Of a DNA stretch of 64,000 nucleotides, positions 51,196 through 63,261 are shown one piece after another. The position numbers and the translations under genes were made by a program. Origin of the DNA: Acidobacteriota bacterium (GTDB lineage Bacteria > Acidobacteriota > Terriglobia > Acidiferrales > UBA7541). The first letter of the stretch is position 1; the number at the start of each line of letters is the position of its first letter. Below the pieces are notes generated by a model. The model was not told the DNA's origin. It made no database searches and was given only the letters and a program-made list of their open reading frames with translations. The stretch is from assembly GCA_003225295.1 (NCBI GenBank), contig QHYZ01000065.1:1-64000 (forward strand), in the 5' to 3' direction.

Positions 51196-53397
51196 TTAGG
51201 GCAAGTCGAGATCGAGAGCGTAGATATCCGTTAAACCGCGCTCCACCATCACGTAAACAGATCCATCCAGTGCAACCCCACTGAAGATGCAATGCGCAGG
51301 GCTGCTGCGAAGGATCTCGCCGCAACTAAAGACCCTTTCCACCTGGCGATTGGCGATCTGCACGCGATAGATGGCCTGCTGGCTGTCCAGCTGATCCTGA
51401 AAATAGATCGCGGCAGAGCCGGAAGTCCAGTACGGAGCGCCGAGAAGCCCGCCCTCGGCCATCTCCCTCCATTTTTCCATCTGGAAATCATAAAGAAGCA
51501 GTCGGTGATTTGTTTCGTCAAGAGCCGCGACATAGCGCCCATTGGGAGACCACCGAGGCGCGACCAAACCTCGGGACTCCGGCAAGAGTGTCCACTCACC
51601 GGTGCTTGATTTGAACAAATAGATACCAAATTTGGGCTGCGTCTTTTGTTCGCGCATGCTGACCACGATTTGCGTGCCATCCGGTGACCAATCGGCGTCG
51701 GAAGCCTCGCGGCTCTCGGGAAGGACCGCGCGCATGGCGCCGCCATCCGCGGAGAGGAAATAGATCTGGTGCATGGAGCCGGGACGCGCGCCGGTGAATA
51801 GAATCTGCTTGCCATCCCTCGACCAATGCGGAGCCGAGGCGACCAGCGGAGGTTTGGTTAGGCGAAGCCGCTGAGCGCCATCGATGCTGCTCCTCCATAG
51901 CGAGCCATCCGGACGATCGGTATACAAAGCCAGATGGCCGTCGGGGGAGACGCTGGCTAGCTCCGCGTTGGCATTGGGAATCAAGGTATCGGCATGATGA
52001 GATGGCGGCTCGATTTTCTGCAGTTCGCGATTCGAGCGGAAGCTGAAGGCAAATACGCGGGAACCCGTTTCGGCGGGGATGGCTACGTGCAAGGAATCAG
52101 GGCCATGCGTCAATTGCACGGGATCATGGTGCGATCGGCGGAACCACTTCCACGCTTCGCGGATGCCCCAGAGATTGCAATCGTAGTTTTCGCAGCCGGA
52201 GAAAAGAAAGTACCTGCCATCCGCTGTCCACTCACCGGCGGACTGAGAGGCCGGCTGCCTTCCGCTGGCAAGAATGAGATGCAAACCGGAACCATCGGCG
52301 GCCATTTCCCAGACCGCTTGGGTGCCATCCTCGCGCTTGTCCATGTTGAAACGAATGGTTTCGCCGTCGGGAGACCAGGCCGGGAAGTGCGGCAGTCCCG
52401 GACCATGCGCCAGTTCGCGAAGCTGTGTCCCGTCGGGACGGATGGTATAGAGGCTGCGGCCGCGAACATAAATGATCTGGCTGCCATCCGGAGACCAAGC
52501 GGGGTCGTGGCCAACGGCTTCGCCAATGCGCCGCGGCTCACCGCCCTGCACGGGCCAGAGCCACAGCGGCATCTCATCATCGCGCCGGGTGAACCGCCCG
52601 ATCAGAAACTGCGAATGGTCGGGCGAGAGGGCGAAAAGCCGGGTGTTTTCAAAAGGAGCGGGCATTTTTTCCGCGTTGCCGCCTTCCACCGAAGTCTGCA
52701 TCAGATTCCAGTGGCCGCCGTCATGCTCGAGAAAAAAAATCCTCGTGCCATCGGACACGATCCCGCCCCATTCATCGATTCCTCCGGCGTTGGTAATGCG
52801 CGTCATGCGCTGCACGCTGGGACGGGGGATGGGGTACACGATGAAAAAGAGCAGCCACGAACCAAAGGCAATCGCGCAGGAAAGAAGACTGAAATCGATC
52901 CACCGCGCCGCGCGCCCCGCCATTTTCCTTTCCCGGTAAAGCTCGGCAGCCCGCTCCGGAGAGAATTCCGGATTGAGGCGCATGCGGACTTCGATGGACT
53001 CTTCAGAACTCTCCGAAGAAACACTTGTCCAGGGAGAAATGGGGTTGGCTGAACCGTTGGCGGTATGGACCGGCGCGAGGAAACGATAACCCTGGCGGGG
53101 AACGGTTTCGATAAAGCGCGGATTCTCCGCGTCATCTTGGATGGCCGCACGAAGTTTCTTCAGCGCGGCATTGAGGCTGCCGTCAAAATTAACGTGCGTG
53201 CCTTCGGGCCATAGCGACTGCTGGAGTTCTTCGCGGGTGACGATTTCACCGGGGCGCTGCAAAAGCAGCGTGAGGATTCTGAAGGGCTGTTCTTGAATCT
53301 TGAGGCGTACGCCCTGCCGGAAAAGCACACCCTGGAGCAGATCGACCTCGTAGAGGCCGAACCGCAGGGCGAGTTTGGGGTCAACACCGTGTTCCAC
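51196..53397 (-). CDS. CadC-like winged helix fused to membrane segment and TolB-like propeller
   Basis: A 733-residue protein starting at GTG 53397. Residues ~8-105 are a CadC-type winged helix (EVDLLQGVLFRQGVRLKIQE, GEIVTREELQQSLWPEGTHV, VPRQGYRFLAPV). One membrane helix is at ~175-195. The periplasmic part is a WD40-like/TolB propeller with repeated SPDGxQIxY/W units (WSPDGSQIIYVRG, WSPDGETIRFNMD, WSRDGKQILFTG). The design is very common in acidobacteria. It should be a membrane regulator sensing through the propeller. Confidence 0.9.
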   Translation of the reverse strand: MEHGVDPKLALRFGLYEVDLLQGVLFRQGVRLKIQEQPFRILTLLLQRPGEIVTREELQQSLWPEGTHVNFDGSLNAALKKLRAAIQDDAENPRFIETVPRQGYRFLAPVHTANGSANPISPWTSVSSESSEESIEVRMRLNPEFSPERAAELYRERKMAGRAARWIDFSLLSCAIAFGSWLLFFIVYPIPRPSVQRMTRITNAGGIDEWGGIVSDGTRIFFLEHDGGHWNLMQTSVEGGNAEKMPAPFENTRLFALSPDHSQFLIGRFTRRDDEMPLWLWPVQGGEPRRIGEAVGHDPAWSPDGSQIIYVRGRSLYTIRPDGTQLRELAHGPGLPHFPAWSPDGETIRFNMDKREDGTQAVWEMAADGSGLHLILASGRQPASQSAGEWTADGRYFLFSGCENYDCNLWGIREAWKWFRRSHHDPVQLTHGPDSLHVAIPAETGSRVFAFSFRSNRELQKIEPPSHHADTLIPNANAELASVSPDGHLALYTDRPDGSLWRSSIDGAQRLRLTKPPLVASAPHWSRDGKQILFTGARPGSMHQIYFLSADGGAMRAVLPESREASDADWSPDGTQIVVSMREQKTQPKFGIYLFKSSTGEWTLLPESRGLVAPRWSPNGRYVAALDETNHRLLLYDFQMEKWREMAEGGLLGAPYWTSGSAAIYFQDQLDSQQAIYRVQIANRQVERVFSCGEILRSSPAHCIFSGVALDGSVYVMVERGLTDIYALDLDLP

Positions 53398-53949
53398 TCT
53401 GGAGAAGTCCCCCGAATGAATCGGCGGACTATACCACGCGAGCTGCCGCGAGGAAAGAGTCTAGTTCATGTATGGACATAACATACTGATCACACTAGCC
53501 TTATTGGGTCACAGAATTTTCAGGGTTAGTTCGTTTGACGCTCTGGCAGGATTTGAGTTAGGAAAAGGCACGTCCCCGTGGCAGATCAGATCATTTCGAA
53601 GAGCTGCGCCGGGATCTTTGAACTCAATAGGAGGACCTGGGAGAATTACATTTCTTGAAAGCCCGTAGTCCCAAGAACCGTCGAAATACCCGCGTTCGCG
53701 CGCTCTGAACCAATCCTACCCAGTGTCGGACGCGGGCATTTCGATTCAGAATGTAAGTCCTTTCCCCTCCGATTCCCGGCTTTCCCCTGGGAGCACCCAT
53801 TCGCAGAGCATAGGCGTGAAGTTTTTCCTTCCACCCGGAGATGGAGAGCCGCCAGGATCTAGGAGCCCACCCGGGTAACGGCAACCGACGGTCAGCAAGC
53901 CGTAGTTTCTTTCGCGGCCGCGGGGGCAGATATCCCGCAAATTTCCTGC
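53398..53949. other. Intergenic region, nothing recognised
   Basis: About 550 bp between divergent genes with small frames only, none with a plausible start, codon pattern or family. It should hold the promoter for the propeller-type regulator. Confidence 0.5.
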
Positions 53950-53977
53950 TTGACACTATGGCGTGTGACGATATAGC
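53950..53977 (+). promoter_or_regulatory. Promoter of the PadR gene
   Basis: TTGACA (53950-53955) and TATAGC (53972-53977) are 16 bp apart. If used, transcription begins near 53985, which excludes the in-frame ATG at 53958 as start and supports the TTG at 54015. Confidence 0.5.
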
Positions 53978-54014
53978 GTATGACGACAGAATACCCTTCT
54001 ACGGAGCTGACCCC

Positions 54015-54383
54015 TTGAGTGCTGCGCAAAGCAACGCCGAATCGTTCGGGCCACTGACGCCCTCCATGTTCCATGTGCTGCTGGCGCTGGCAGGCGAGGA
54101 TCTTCACGGCTATGCCATTCTGAAGGAAGTGCAGCTGCGCACCGGCGGCAAAGTCCGGCTGAGCACGGGAACCTTGTATGGCATCATCAAGCGCTTGCTC
54201 AACGATGGCCTGATCGTTGAGCTGCGATCGCGACCCGCGGAATCCCAAGACGACGAACGGCGCCGTTATTACCGATTGACGCCCCAAGGCCGGCAGGTGG
54301 CCAGCGCAGAGGCGGAGAGGATGGATGAAATCCTATCCCTTGCGCGGTCGAGAAATTTGTTGAAGAAGCCTCGCACGGCCTAA
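54015..54383 (+). CDS. PadR-family transcriptional regulator
   Basis: The chosen start is TTG 54015 (GGAG upstream, after the promoter), giving ~122 residues; the ATG at 53958 is an alternative. The PadR winged helix reads [40 protein letters not shown] and [16 protein letters not shown]. The short form lacks a long effector domain. It sits 70 bp before an ADOP permease, a standard acidobacterial pair; it probably represses that operon. Confidence 0.9.
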   Translation: MSAAQSNAESFGPLTPSMFHVLLALAGEDLHGYAILKEVQLRTGGKVRLSTGTLYGIIKRLLNDGLIVELRSRPAESQDDERRRYYRLTPQGRQVASAEAERMDEILSLARSRNLLKKPRTA

Positions 54384-54453
54384 AGGAACTGAGGATTCCG
54401 GAAACAGCGAGTGCTCCGACGAGCGGTGCGGGGGGGCGCCGCAGGAGGACACC

Positions 54454-57087
54454 ATGACAGGGACTGATTCGAGAGCAGCACGAGTCTATCGGGCACTCCT
54501 ACGGCTTCTTCCCTTCGATTTTCGGAGTGACTTCGGCCCCGCCATGGAAACGGCGTTCCAGGAACAACACCAGGAAGCGGGACGTCGCAGCGGAGGCGCC
54601 GGTGTTCTGCGCCTATGGTGGGAGACGATTGTGGGAATTTTCCGCACGGCTCCGGGCGAGCACCTGGCGATGTTTCGGCAGGATGCCGGATTCGCGCTGC
54701 GCATGATGCGCAAGAGCCCGGGGTTCACCCTTGCGGCCATCCTCACGCTGGGCCTGGGGATCGGCGCGAATTCGGCAATCTTCAGCGTGGTCAACGCGGT
54801 GCTGCTGAAGCCCCTGCCTTACGAACACGGTGACCGCCTGGTGGTCTTGCAGCAACGCATGGGAACGATCGATCAGCGTTTCTCTGCCGCAGACACCGAC
54901 GACTACCGGCGGCAAAGCCGCGCGCTCGATGGCCTGGTCGAATACCACAACATGAATTTCATCTTGTTGGGTCGCAGCGAGCCGGAGCGCGTGGAAACCG
55001 GGGTGGTTTCCTGGAATTTCTTCGATGTTTTCGGCGTCAAGCCGCTCTTCGGGCGCACTTTCCGGCCGGAAGATGAGCAGCCCGGTGCGCCTGCCGTGCT
55101 GATGCTTAGCTACGAATATTGGATCAAAAGCTTTGGCGGCGACCCGACGGTGGTGAACAAGACGTTCTCGATGAACGACAGGGTTCACACGGTGATCGGT
55201 GTGCTGCCGCCGGTGCCGCAATACCCGGACGAGAACGATGTGTACATGCCAACGACCGCCTGTCCTTTCCGGTCGCGCCCCGCGACGGTCGCCAATCGGC
55301 AGGCACGTATGGTGCAGGTGTTCGGGCGAATGAAGTCCGGAGTGGGCGTGCGTCAGGCGCAAGCGGATTTGAGTGGTGTTGCCGCGAATCTCGAGAAGGC
55401 TTACCCGCAAGACTATCCCGAGGGGAATAACTATGCGGTCGAAACGATAGCGCTCGAAGAGGCGCTCACGCACAACGCCCGTCCGACCATGCTCGTGTTG
55501 CTGGCGGCCGCGGGCTTCGTTCTATTGATCGCCTGCGCGAATGTCGCGAACCTGAATCTTTCGCGGATGGTGCGGCGAGAGCGGGAGCTTGCGGTGCGCG
55601 CCGCATTGGGCGCCGGGCGCGTGCGCATGTTCCGCCAACTCCTGACGGAGAGTTTCTTGCTGGCCGTGGTCGGCGGGGGCCTGGGCCTGCTTTTTTCCTG
55701 GGGCGCGCTGAATCTGCTGGTCGGTTTTGCCGCGCGCTTCACCCCGCGGGCTCGGGAAATTCACATGGACGCCGGAGTTTTAATGTTCACTTTTTTGGTG
55801 GCCGTGCTGACCAGCCTGCTTTCTGGCACCGCGCCGGCGCTGGCGGCGCGCGAGACGGTGGGCGGGACGCTGAAAGAAGGTGGCCAGCAGTCTACCATGG
55901 GGCTCGGGAAGCACCGCTTGAGAAGCTTGCTCATTGTTGCGCAGGTGGCGGTTTCCTTCCTGCTGCTGATTGGCGCGGGGCTGATGTTGCGTAGCTTCAT
56001 GAAGCTGCAACATGTGGACCCCGGCTTCCAGCCGGAAAACGTCTTGACCATGGAAGTGGCACTGGACTTCATTAAGTACGACACCAGCGACAAACAACGC
56101 GCCTTTTTTGAGACTCTGCTGGAGAAGGTCCAGATGCAAAGCGGCGTCAAATCGGCAGCTGCCTCCATGATGATTCCCTTTACCGCGGACATGACCATGA
56201 CCGGCGATTTCGAGATGGAAGCACAGCGGCACGCGCCGGGGCAGGCCATGCCCAAAGCGGATTTCAGGATTGTGAGCCCATCCTTCTTTGAAGTGCTGCA
56301 CATTCCCATCATCAACGGGAGGGGATTCTTCGAAACCGACCGGCCGGGCCATCCGGACGTGGCGGTCGTGAATCGAAGCGCCGTGAGCCATCTCTGGGGA
56401 TCGCTGAATCCGGTGGGAACGCGGTTCTCCACCGATGGAGGGAAAACCTGGACACAAGTGGTTGGAGTGGTTGGCGACATCAAACAGTACGGTCTCGATA
56501 AAGATGTGGCCGATGAGATTTATGTGCCCCTGGCGCAGAACCCCATGGGACAGGCCAGCCTGGTGATCAAGACAGCGGTGGAACCGATGAGCATTGCCGG
56601 TGGCGTGATCGAGCTGTTGCACGGCGTCGATCGGAATCAACCGGCCGCGCGCGTGAGATCGCTCGAGCAGGTGCGCGCGGAATCGGTTGCGGCACCGCGG
56701 TTGACCACCAATTTGCTGGGACTCTTTGCATTGCTGGCGCTGGCAATTGCGGCAACGGGGATCGGCGGCGTGATGGCGCTGGCCGTCGGCCAGCGCCGGC
56801 ATGAAATCGGCGTGCGCATGGCCATTGGCGCGCGTCCGGTGGAAATCCTCGGCATGATACTGCGCCAGGGCATGGCCCTCGCCCTGGTGGGCATGGCGCT
56901 CGGCTTGCTGGGCGCCCTGGCACTCACGCGGCTTTTCGAAGGACTGCTGTTCGAAGTCGCACCAACGGATCCGTCCACGTTTGTCGGTGTGGCGGCGGTG
57001 CTCGGTGCCGCCGCCCTGGTGGCGTGCTACGTGCCCGCACGCCGCGCGGCGCGCGTAGACCCCATCATCGCTCTGCGCGCGGAATAG
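54454..57087 (+). CDS. ADOP/MacB-type duplicated permease
   Basis: An 877-residue FtsX/MacB-like permease; AGGAGG precedes the ATG. It has the ADOP N-terminal segment ([19 protein letters not shown]) then a first MacB_PCD-FtsX unit ([40 protein letters not shown]) and a second FtsX unit near the end ([20 protein letters not shown]). About eight membrane helices are expected. No ATPase gene is adjacent. Likely exports or processes an unknown hydrophobic substrate under PadR control. Confidence 0.93.
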   Translation: MTGTDSRAARVYRALLRLLPFDFRSDFGPAMETAFQEQHQEAGRRSGGAGVLRLWWETIVGIFRTAPGEHLAMFRQDAGFALRMMRKSPGFTLAAILTLGLGIGANSAIFSVVNAVLLKPLPYEHGDRLVVLQQRMGTIDQRFSAADTDDYRRQSRALDGLVEYHNMNFILLGRSEPERVETGVVSWNFFDVFGVKPLFGRTFRPEDEQPGAPAVLMLSYEYWIKSFGGDPTVVNKTFSMNDRVHTVIGVLPPVPQYPDENDVYMPTTACPFRSRPATVANRQARMVQVFGRMKSGVGVRQAQADLSGVAANLEKAYPQDYPEGNNYAVETIALEEALTHNARPTMLVLLAAAGFVLLIACANVANLNLSRMVRRERELAVRAALGAGRVRMFRQLLTESFLLAVVGGGLGLLFSWGALNLLVGFAARFTPRAREIHMDAGVLMFTFLVAVLTSLLSGTAPALAARETVGGTLKEGGQQSTMGLGKHRLRSLLIVAQVAVSFLLLIGAGLMLRSFMKLQHVDPGFQPENVLTMEVALDFIKYDTSDKQRAFFETLLEKVQMQSGVKSAAASMMIPFTADMTMTGDFEMEAQRHAPGQAMPKADFRIVSPSFFEVLHIPIINGRGFFETDRPGHPDVAVVNRSAVSHLWGSLNPVGTRFSTDGGKTWTQVVGVVGDIKQYGLDKDVADEIYVPLAQNPMGQASLVIKTAVEPMSIAGGVIELLHGVDRNQPAARVRSLEQVRAESVAAPRLTTNLLGLFALLALAIAATGIGGVMALAVGQRRHEIGVRMAIGARPVEILGMILRQGMALALVGMALGLLGALALTRLFEGLLFEVAPTDPSTFVGVAAVLGAAALVACYVPARRAARVDPIIALRAE

Positions 57088-57285
57088 TGCGGGAGACCGT
57101 CGTCCTGGTCGTGTGCGAGCGTCCGCCCTGCCGACGCCCGGAGCCATTGGGTTACCGGATCCCATACCGTCGTCCTACTTTTCCCGCTCGACGGGGGCAG
57201 GTCTGTTAAACTATGGACTGCTGCGCCGCACCTAAGGATGTGTGACCGCCCGTCGGTCAGCCTAAATAAAGGTACATTCGTCAAG

Positions 57286-57306
57286 GCTGCTGGTTGTTTC
57301 AGCAGC
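57286..57306 (+). terminator. Intrinsic-terminator-like hairpin before typA
   Basis: GCTGCTG-7 nt-CAGCAGC followed by TATTTTTGTCTTT, in the 277-bp gap before typA. It may end the upstream transcript or act as a leader attenuator, since it is only 58 bp from the typA start. Confidence 0.6.
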
Positions 57307-57364
57307 TATTTTTGTCTTTAGAGAACTTGAACCCGACTGCGTCGGGGTCATTGGACGGCATCAT

Positions 57365-59197
<1,833 letters not shown>

Positions 59198-59209
59198 CCG
59201 GCAGTCTTC

Positions 59210-60307
59210 TCAGTGTGCTGATTCCTCCAGCAGTTCCGCCAAGTATTGTTTCCAAACGGCGGCCCTGGTATGCGTGCCGTGCCCGCGCGTTTCGTCGCTC
59301 GTGGGGATCAACACGAAGCGTGCGTTTTTCACCCTTTGCGTTTCACGTTCGGCCATTTGGAGCTCGGGCGGATTGATGAAGTCGTCCGCGGAATTGATGT
59401 ACATGACCGGCGCAATGATGTTCTCAAGGTGCACCGCAGGGTCGTAATTGCGCGAAGCGTTCACCGCGTACCAGAGATCGTTGGCATCCAGTCCGGTCAT
59501 GCGCGTCTTGAAATAGTCGTCGAGATATTTGTCCGCGGCATCGCGCGTCGGCAGAGTTTTCTGCATGTACAGCGGCGCACTGCCGGCAATCAGCAGAAGG
59601 TCGAGCGCCGTGCGCAATCCTTGCCGGGGTTCCGTCGCGTAATCTCCTCCCTTCCATTCCGGATCATTGCGAATCGCCTCCATCACCATCTTGCGCCAGA
59701 CGCGGTTGCGTCCGGCGATCTCCACCGGCTGGCAGGCCAGCGGCATGAGCGCGTCCATGAAGGCTGGATAGGTTTCTCCCCAGACAAAGGAATGCATACA
59801 GCCCATGGAGGTGCCCAGGATAAGACGCAAATGATTCACCCCCAGGCCCTCGTTGAGAAGCTGATAGTGCGCGGCGACCATGTCGTCGTAGTCGTACTCA
59901 GGGAAATGAGCATGCCGCCCGTCGCTGGGCTTCGAGGATTTTCCGTGGCCGACGCCGTCGGGAAGAATGATGAAGTAGCGATTCGCGTCCAGGAGTTGTC
60001 CCGGACCGAAGAGCTCACCGGCAAATTGCGGCTGCATGAATTGCTGGCCCGAACCGCCGGTGCCGTGGAGAATCAGAACGGCGTTTGTGACGCGGCCCTC
60101 CGCGTTCAGCAGCGGCTTCCCAAGCGTGGTGTAGTGCAAGCGCAGTTCCGGCAGCATTCCGCCCGACCGGAATTTGAAATTCTTGACGATGAAATCGCCT
60201 TCGGTGGTCACCGGAAGCGCCGCCTGCTGCCCGGCTGAAGGAAGGCTCAGAAAAGCCGAGACAGCAGCCACAAAAAGGGAACAGCCAAGGGAACAAGCGG
60301 TCATCAT
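59210..60307 (-). CDS. MetX-like secreted alpha/beta hydrolase
   Basis: Starting at ATG 60307 (or 60304) gives ~365 residues with a signal peptide (TACSLGCSLFVAAVSAFLSL). HGTGGSGQQFMQPQFAGELF, LGTSMGCMHSFVWGE (nucleophile Ser), a late Asp (MYINSADDFI) and GHGTH (His) follow the homoserine-O-acetyltransferase-type fold. The signal peptide and lack of Met genes make a catabolic or processing role more likely than methionine synthesis. Convergent with typA, 12 bp apart. Confidence 0.82.
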   Translation of the reverse strand: MMTACSLGCSLFVAAVSAFLSLPSAGQQAALPVTTEGDFIVKNFKFRSGGMLPELRLHYTTLGKPLLNAEGRVTNAVLILHGTGGSGQQFMQPQFAGELFGPGQLLDANRYFIILPDGVGHGKSSKPSDGRHAHFPEYDYDDMVAAHYQLLNEGLGVNHLRLILGTSMGCMHSFVWGETYPAFMDALMPLACQPVEIAGRNRVWRKMVMEAIRNDPEWKGGDYATEPRQGLRTALDLLLIAGSAPLYMQKTLPTRDAADKYLDDYFKTRMTGLDANDLWYAVNASRNYDPAVHLENIIAPVMYINSADDFINPPELQMAERETQRVKNARFVLIPTSDETRGHGTHTRAAVWKQYLAELLEESAH

Positions 60308-60578
60308 GCACCTCTTCGAACGGAAGACTAGCACACTCGGCCGCAGCGTCTCCTTCGGAGCGGCAACGCGAGACGCGAGAGTTGGGACGCGGGGAATCAG
60401 TGCCACCGGCCCCCAGCCAGGCCGCGATCGCGGACGGCCACCCCTCGGCGACGGCAAATTAGTACGCTGCGTGCTAAGAATGATATAAAGTCAGAGCCCT
60501 ATGCAGCCAATCCAGGGGGAGGCGTGCTGTGCCCGGCCGTAAGACTGCCTCTTCCAGCGCAGTTCATCAAGGAGACTG

Positions 60579-61673
60579 ATGGAATCCGTGAGTTCTCGAC
60601 AGACAGAATCTGCCGTGGCATCGCATCCTAGGATCGCCGCAACAGCCACCGCGCTGCCGCCCCACACCATCACCCGCGATGACGTAAAGGTCTACATGGG
60701 ACGGGTCTTTGACATCCCCGAGCGCCGCCTCGAAGCGATGATGAGTATCGTCGATAACGCGCAAGTTCACAACCGGCACGCCATCTTCCCTCTCGACTAC
60801 ACCATCGAGCCGCGCCCGCTGTCGCAAACCAATAATGAATACATCGAGCACGCCGTGAAGCTCGGCCGCGAAGCGGCGGAAAAATGCCTGGAGCGCGCGG
60901 GCTTGAAGAGCGATCAAATTGATATGATCATCACGGTGTCCTGCACGGGCTTCATGATTCCGTCGCTGGACGCCCACCTCATCAATCTGATGGGATTCCG
61001 TTCCAATGTCAGGCGCATGCCATTCACGGAACTGGGCTGCGCCGCCGGGGCCATGGCGCTGGGACGGGCAGCCGATTACTTGAAGGCCGAACCGGGCGGA
61101 AACGTCCTGATCATCGCCGTGGAGCTGCCCTCACTCACGTTTCAGCGCAAGGACATTTCGCAAGCCAACCTGATTTCTTCGATTCTATTCGGGGACGGGG
61201 CCGCGGCCGCGGTGGTCAGCGGAAAACAAACCCGGGGGCCAAAGATTCTTGTTTCGGAGACTTATACGTTTCCCGATTCGCTGGGTGCCATGGGATTTGA
61301 CCTGCGCGATTCCGGATTCCACATTCTGCTGGCCAAGGATGTTCCCGAAATGATCGGCGGAAGGATCGCCGGACTGGTCGAGGGCTTCCTCGATCGTCAC
61401 GGCCGGAAGCGCGAGGAGATCAAGGGTTGGATTTTGCATCCCGGTGGGGCACGGTTGCTCGGAAACATCGAGACGGAGCTCGGACTGTGCAAGTGCGACA
61501 CCCAGCCGTCCTGGGACATTCTCGGAAACGTCGGAAATCTCTCCAGCGCGACGATCCTTTTTATTCTACAGGAGTGGCTGGAAAAAAGGCCGCTGCAGCC
61601 CGGCGAATACGCGCTGGCAGCGGCGTTTGGACCGGGCTTCAGCGCGGAGTTTCTGCTACTGCAATGGACCTGA
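60579..61673 (+). CDS. Type III polyketide synthase
   Basis: A 364-residue chalcone-synthase-like enzyme; CAAGGAGACTG precedes the ATG. The catalytic triad is present: Cys in ELGCAAGA (~154), His in LHPGGARLL (~286), Asn in GNVGNLSS (~319). GFGPG-type closure appears as AAFGPGFSAE. It likely makes alkylresorcinol- or alkylpyrone-type lipids from acyl-CoA and malonyl-CoA. Overlaps a methyltransferase gene, as in bps/srs-type operons. Confidence 0.93.
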   Translation: MESVSSRQTESAVASHPRIAATATALPPHTITRDDVKVYMGRVFDIPERRLEAMMSIVDNAQVHNRHAIFPLDYTIEPRPLSQTNNEYIEHAVKLGREAAEKCLERAGLKSDQIDMIITVSCTGFMIPSLDAHLINLMGFRSNVRRMPFTELGCAAGAMALGRAADYLKAEPGGNVLIIAVELPSLTFQRKDISQANLISSILFGDGAAAAVVSGKQTRGPKILVSETYTFPDSLGAMGFDLRDSGFHILLAKDVPEMIGGRIAGLVEGFLDRHGRKREEIKGWILHPGGARLLGNIETELGLCKCDTQPSWDILGNVGNLSSATILFILQEWLEKRPLQPGEYALAAAFGPGFSAEFLLLQWT

Positions 61674-62236
61674 GCGTCATCGTGTTTCTCGGCCTGCTCC
61701 TTGCCGTAGCCTTGCTGCGGCTGGCCGAGTTGCGCATCTCCAGGCGGCACCAGAGAGAAATGACCGCGCGCGGCGCGGCGAAAGTCGATGAGCCGAAATT
61801 CCGCTGGATGGTGCTGCTGCACATCGCGGTGCTGCTTGGCGCTGCGCTCGAAGTACTGCTGCTTAAGCGTGCTTTCCTCCCCTGGCTGGCTGCGCCGATG
61901 TTGGCCGTCTTCCTGGCGGCCAATGCCGTGCGCTGGTGGGTCATCCGCGCTCTTGGCCAACACTGGAACGTGCAGGTAGTGGATTCCACGCGCTTCGGCG
62001 TGGTTACCTCGGGACCTTTTCGGTACGTTCGGCACCCTAACTATGCGGCCGTTTTTGCGGAGATGCTGGCTCTTCCGCTCATCCACACGGCGTGGATCAC
62101 CGCCGTTGCGGGAGCCATTGCGCACATGGGAGTCCTGGCCGAACGGCTCTCCACGGAGGAGCGCGTGCTTTTCGCCAATCCCCACTATCGCGCGGCGATG
62201 ACTGGCAAGCCACGCTTCTTGCCCGGACTCTTCTGA
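61664..62236 (+). CDS. ICMT-family membrane methyltransferase
   Basis: The ATG at 61664 lies inside the end of the polyketide synthase gene; the product is 190 residues. Four or five membrane helices and the C-terminal RYVRHPNYAAVF, then EERVLFANPHYRAAM, are the isoprenylcysteine-carboxyl-methyltransferase family signatures. Next to a type III PKS it most likely O-methylates the polyketide product, as BpsB does. Confidence 0.88.
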   Translation: MDLSVIVFLGLLLAVALLRLAELRISRRHQREMTARGAAKVDEPKFRWMVLLHIAVLLGAALEVLLLKRAFLPWLAAPMLAVFLAANAVRWWVIRALGQHWNVQVVDSTRFGVVTSGPFRYVRHPNYAAVFAEMLALPLIHTAWITAVAGAIAHMGVLAERLSTEERVLFANPHYRAAMTGKPRFLPGLF

Positions 62237-62249
62237 AGGGCGGCCTGCA

Positions 62250-63131
62250 ATGCGTTGGCGAACCTCCCGCGTCGCATTACCGCTGTTGCTCTCCGTGGCC
62301 ATCTGCGGCGCGCGGCCGGAGACCCGCGCAAATGGGCCGGCGTTCACCAAGGTGCCGGAACTGGCCTCCGGATTTCACCTGCTTTACACTCAGGACTTCG
62401 CCGCCGGCCGCGAAAAATTTGCGGACTGGGAATTACAGCATCCCGACGAGCCCTTTGGGCGGGTCGCTGTTGCGGCCAGCTATCTCTTCGAGGAGTTTTA
62501 CCGCCAGGATGTCCTCTCCAGTGATTTCTTCTTGAACGAGAAAAAATTCCTGCGCGGCATTGACGGCCAACCCGATCCCGAGCGAATGAAGAATTTTCAG
62601 GAGGCCGTCCAGCACGCGCGGAAGCTCGCAAGGCAGCGCCTGGAAAAAGACCCCAAGGACCCCGAAGCGCTCTTCGCGCTGGCACTGTCGGCGGGGATGG
62701 AATCCGACGCAGATATGATTCTCAGGAAGCAGCACCTGGAAGCCTTGAAGCGGCTTAAGGAGGCCAACGAACATGCCAAGCAATTGCTCGCACAGCACCC
62801 GGACGCCAATGATGCATACGTAGCCCTGGGAGCGGCCAACTACATTATCGGAAGCCTCTCGGGCGGTGCGCGGTTCTTCCTGCGGTTCGGAGGAATCCAC
62901 GGCGACAAAACGCTCGGCATGCAGCAGCTTGGAAAAACAATTGAAAACGGACGGTACCTGCAGCCGTTTGCCAAGATCTTGCTGGCATTGGCGGCTCGCA
63001 GAGAGAAACAAGAGCGCCTGGCGCAGAAACTGCTCCACGAATTGAGTGAGGAATTTCCGGAGAGTGGGCTCTACGCCGCCGAATATGCAAAAGCCATGGG
63101 ACGACCCGTTCCTTCACAAATGCATCCCTAA
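62250..63131 (+). CDS. Secreted TPR-rich protein
   Basis: A 293-residue protein with an N-terminal signal peptide (TSRVALPLLLSVAICGARP) and helical TPR-like repeats throughout (ASGFHLLYTQDFAAGREKFA, DPEALFALALSAGMESDADM, DANDAYVALGAANYIIGSLS). It lies 14 bp after the methyltransferase, so probably the same operon. It may scaffold lipid or polyketide handling in the periplasm; no direct evidence. Confidence 0.8.
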   Translation: MRWRTSRVALPLLLSVAICGARPETRANGPAFTKVPELASGFHLLYTQDFAAGREKFADWELQHPDEPFGRVAVAASYLFEEFYRQDVLSSDFFLNEKKFLRGIDGQPDPERMKNFQEAVQHARKLARQRLEKDPKDPEALFALALSAGMESDADMILRKQHLEALKRLKEANEHAKQLLAQHPDANDAYVALGAANYIIGSLSGGARFFLRFGGIHGDKTLGMQQLGKTIENGRYLQPFAKILLALAARREKQERLAQKLLHELSEEFPESGLYAAEYAKAMGRPVPSQMHP

Positions 63132-63261
63132 GCTTGTTCACCTGCCTTCCCTCCCGCTATCCTTGGACTTTCGAAAAAGTCTTCCGCAGTCTCGCTGATA
63201 GATTAGAATCGCGTTCGGCAGGTGACGCGCCCGTTCCGTCATCGGCACGAGGCGGTGAAAC

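Noticed and set aside
53624-53956. Arg-rich minus-strand frame in the intergenic region
   Set aside because: No family, no ribosome site, and it covers the PadR promoter.
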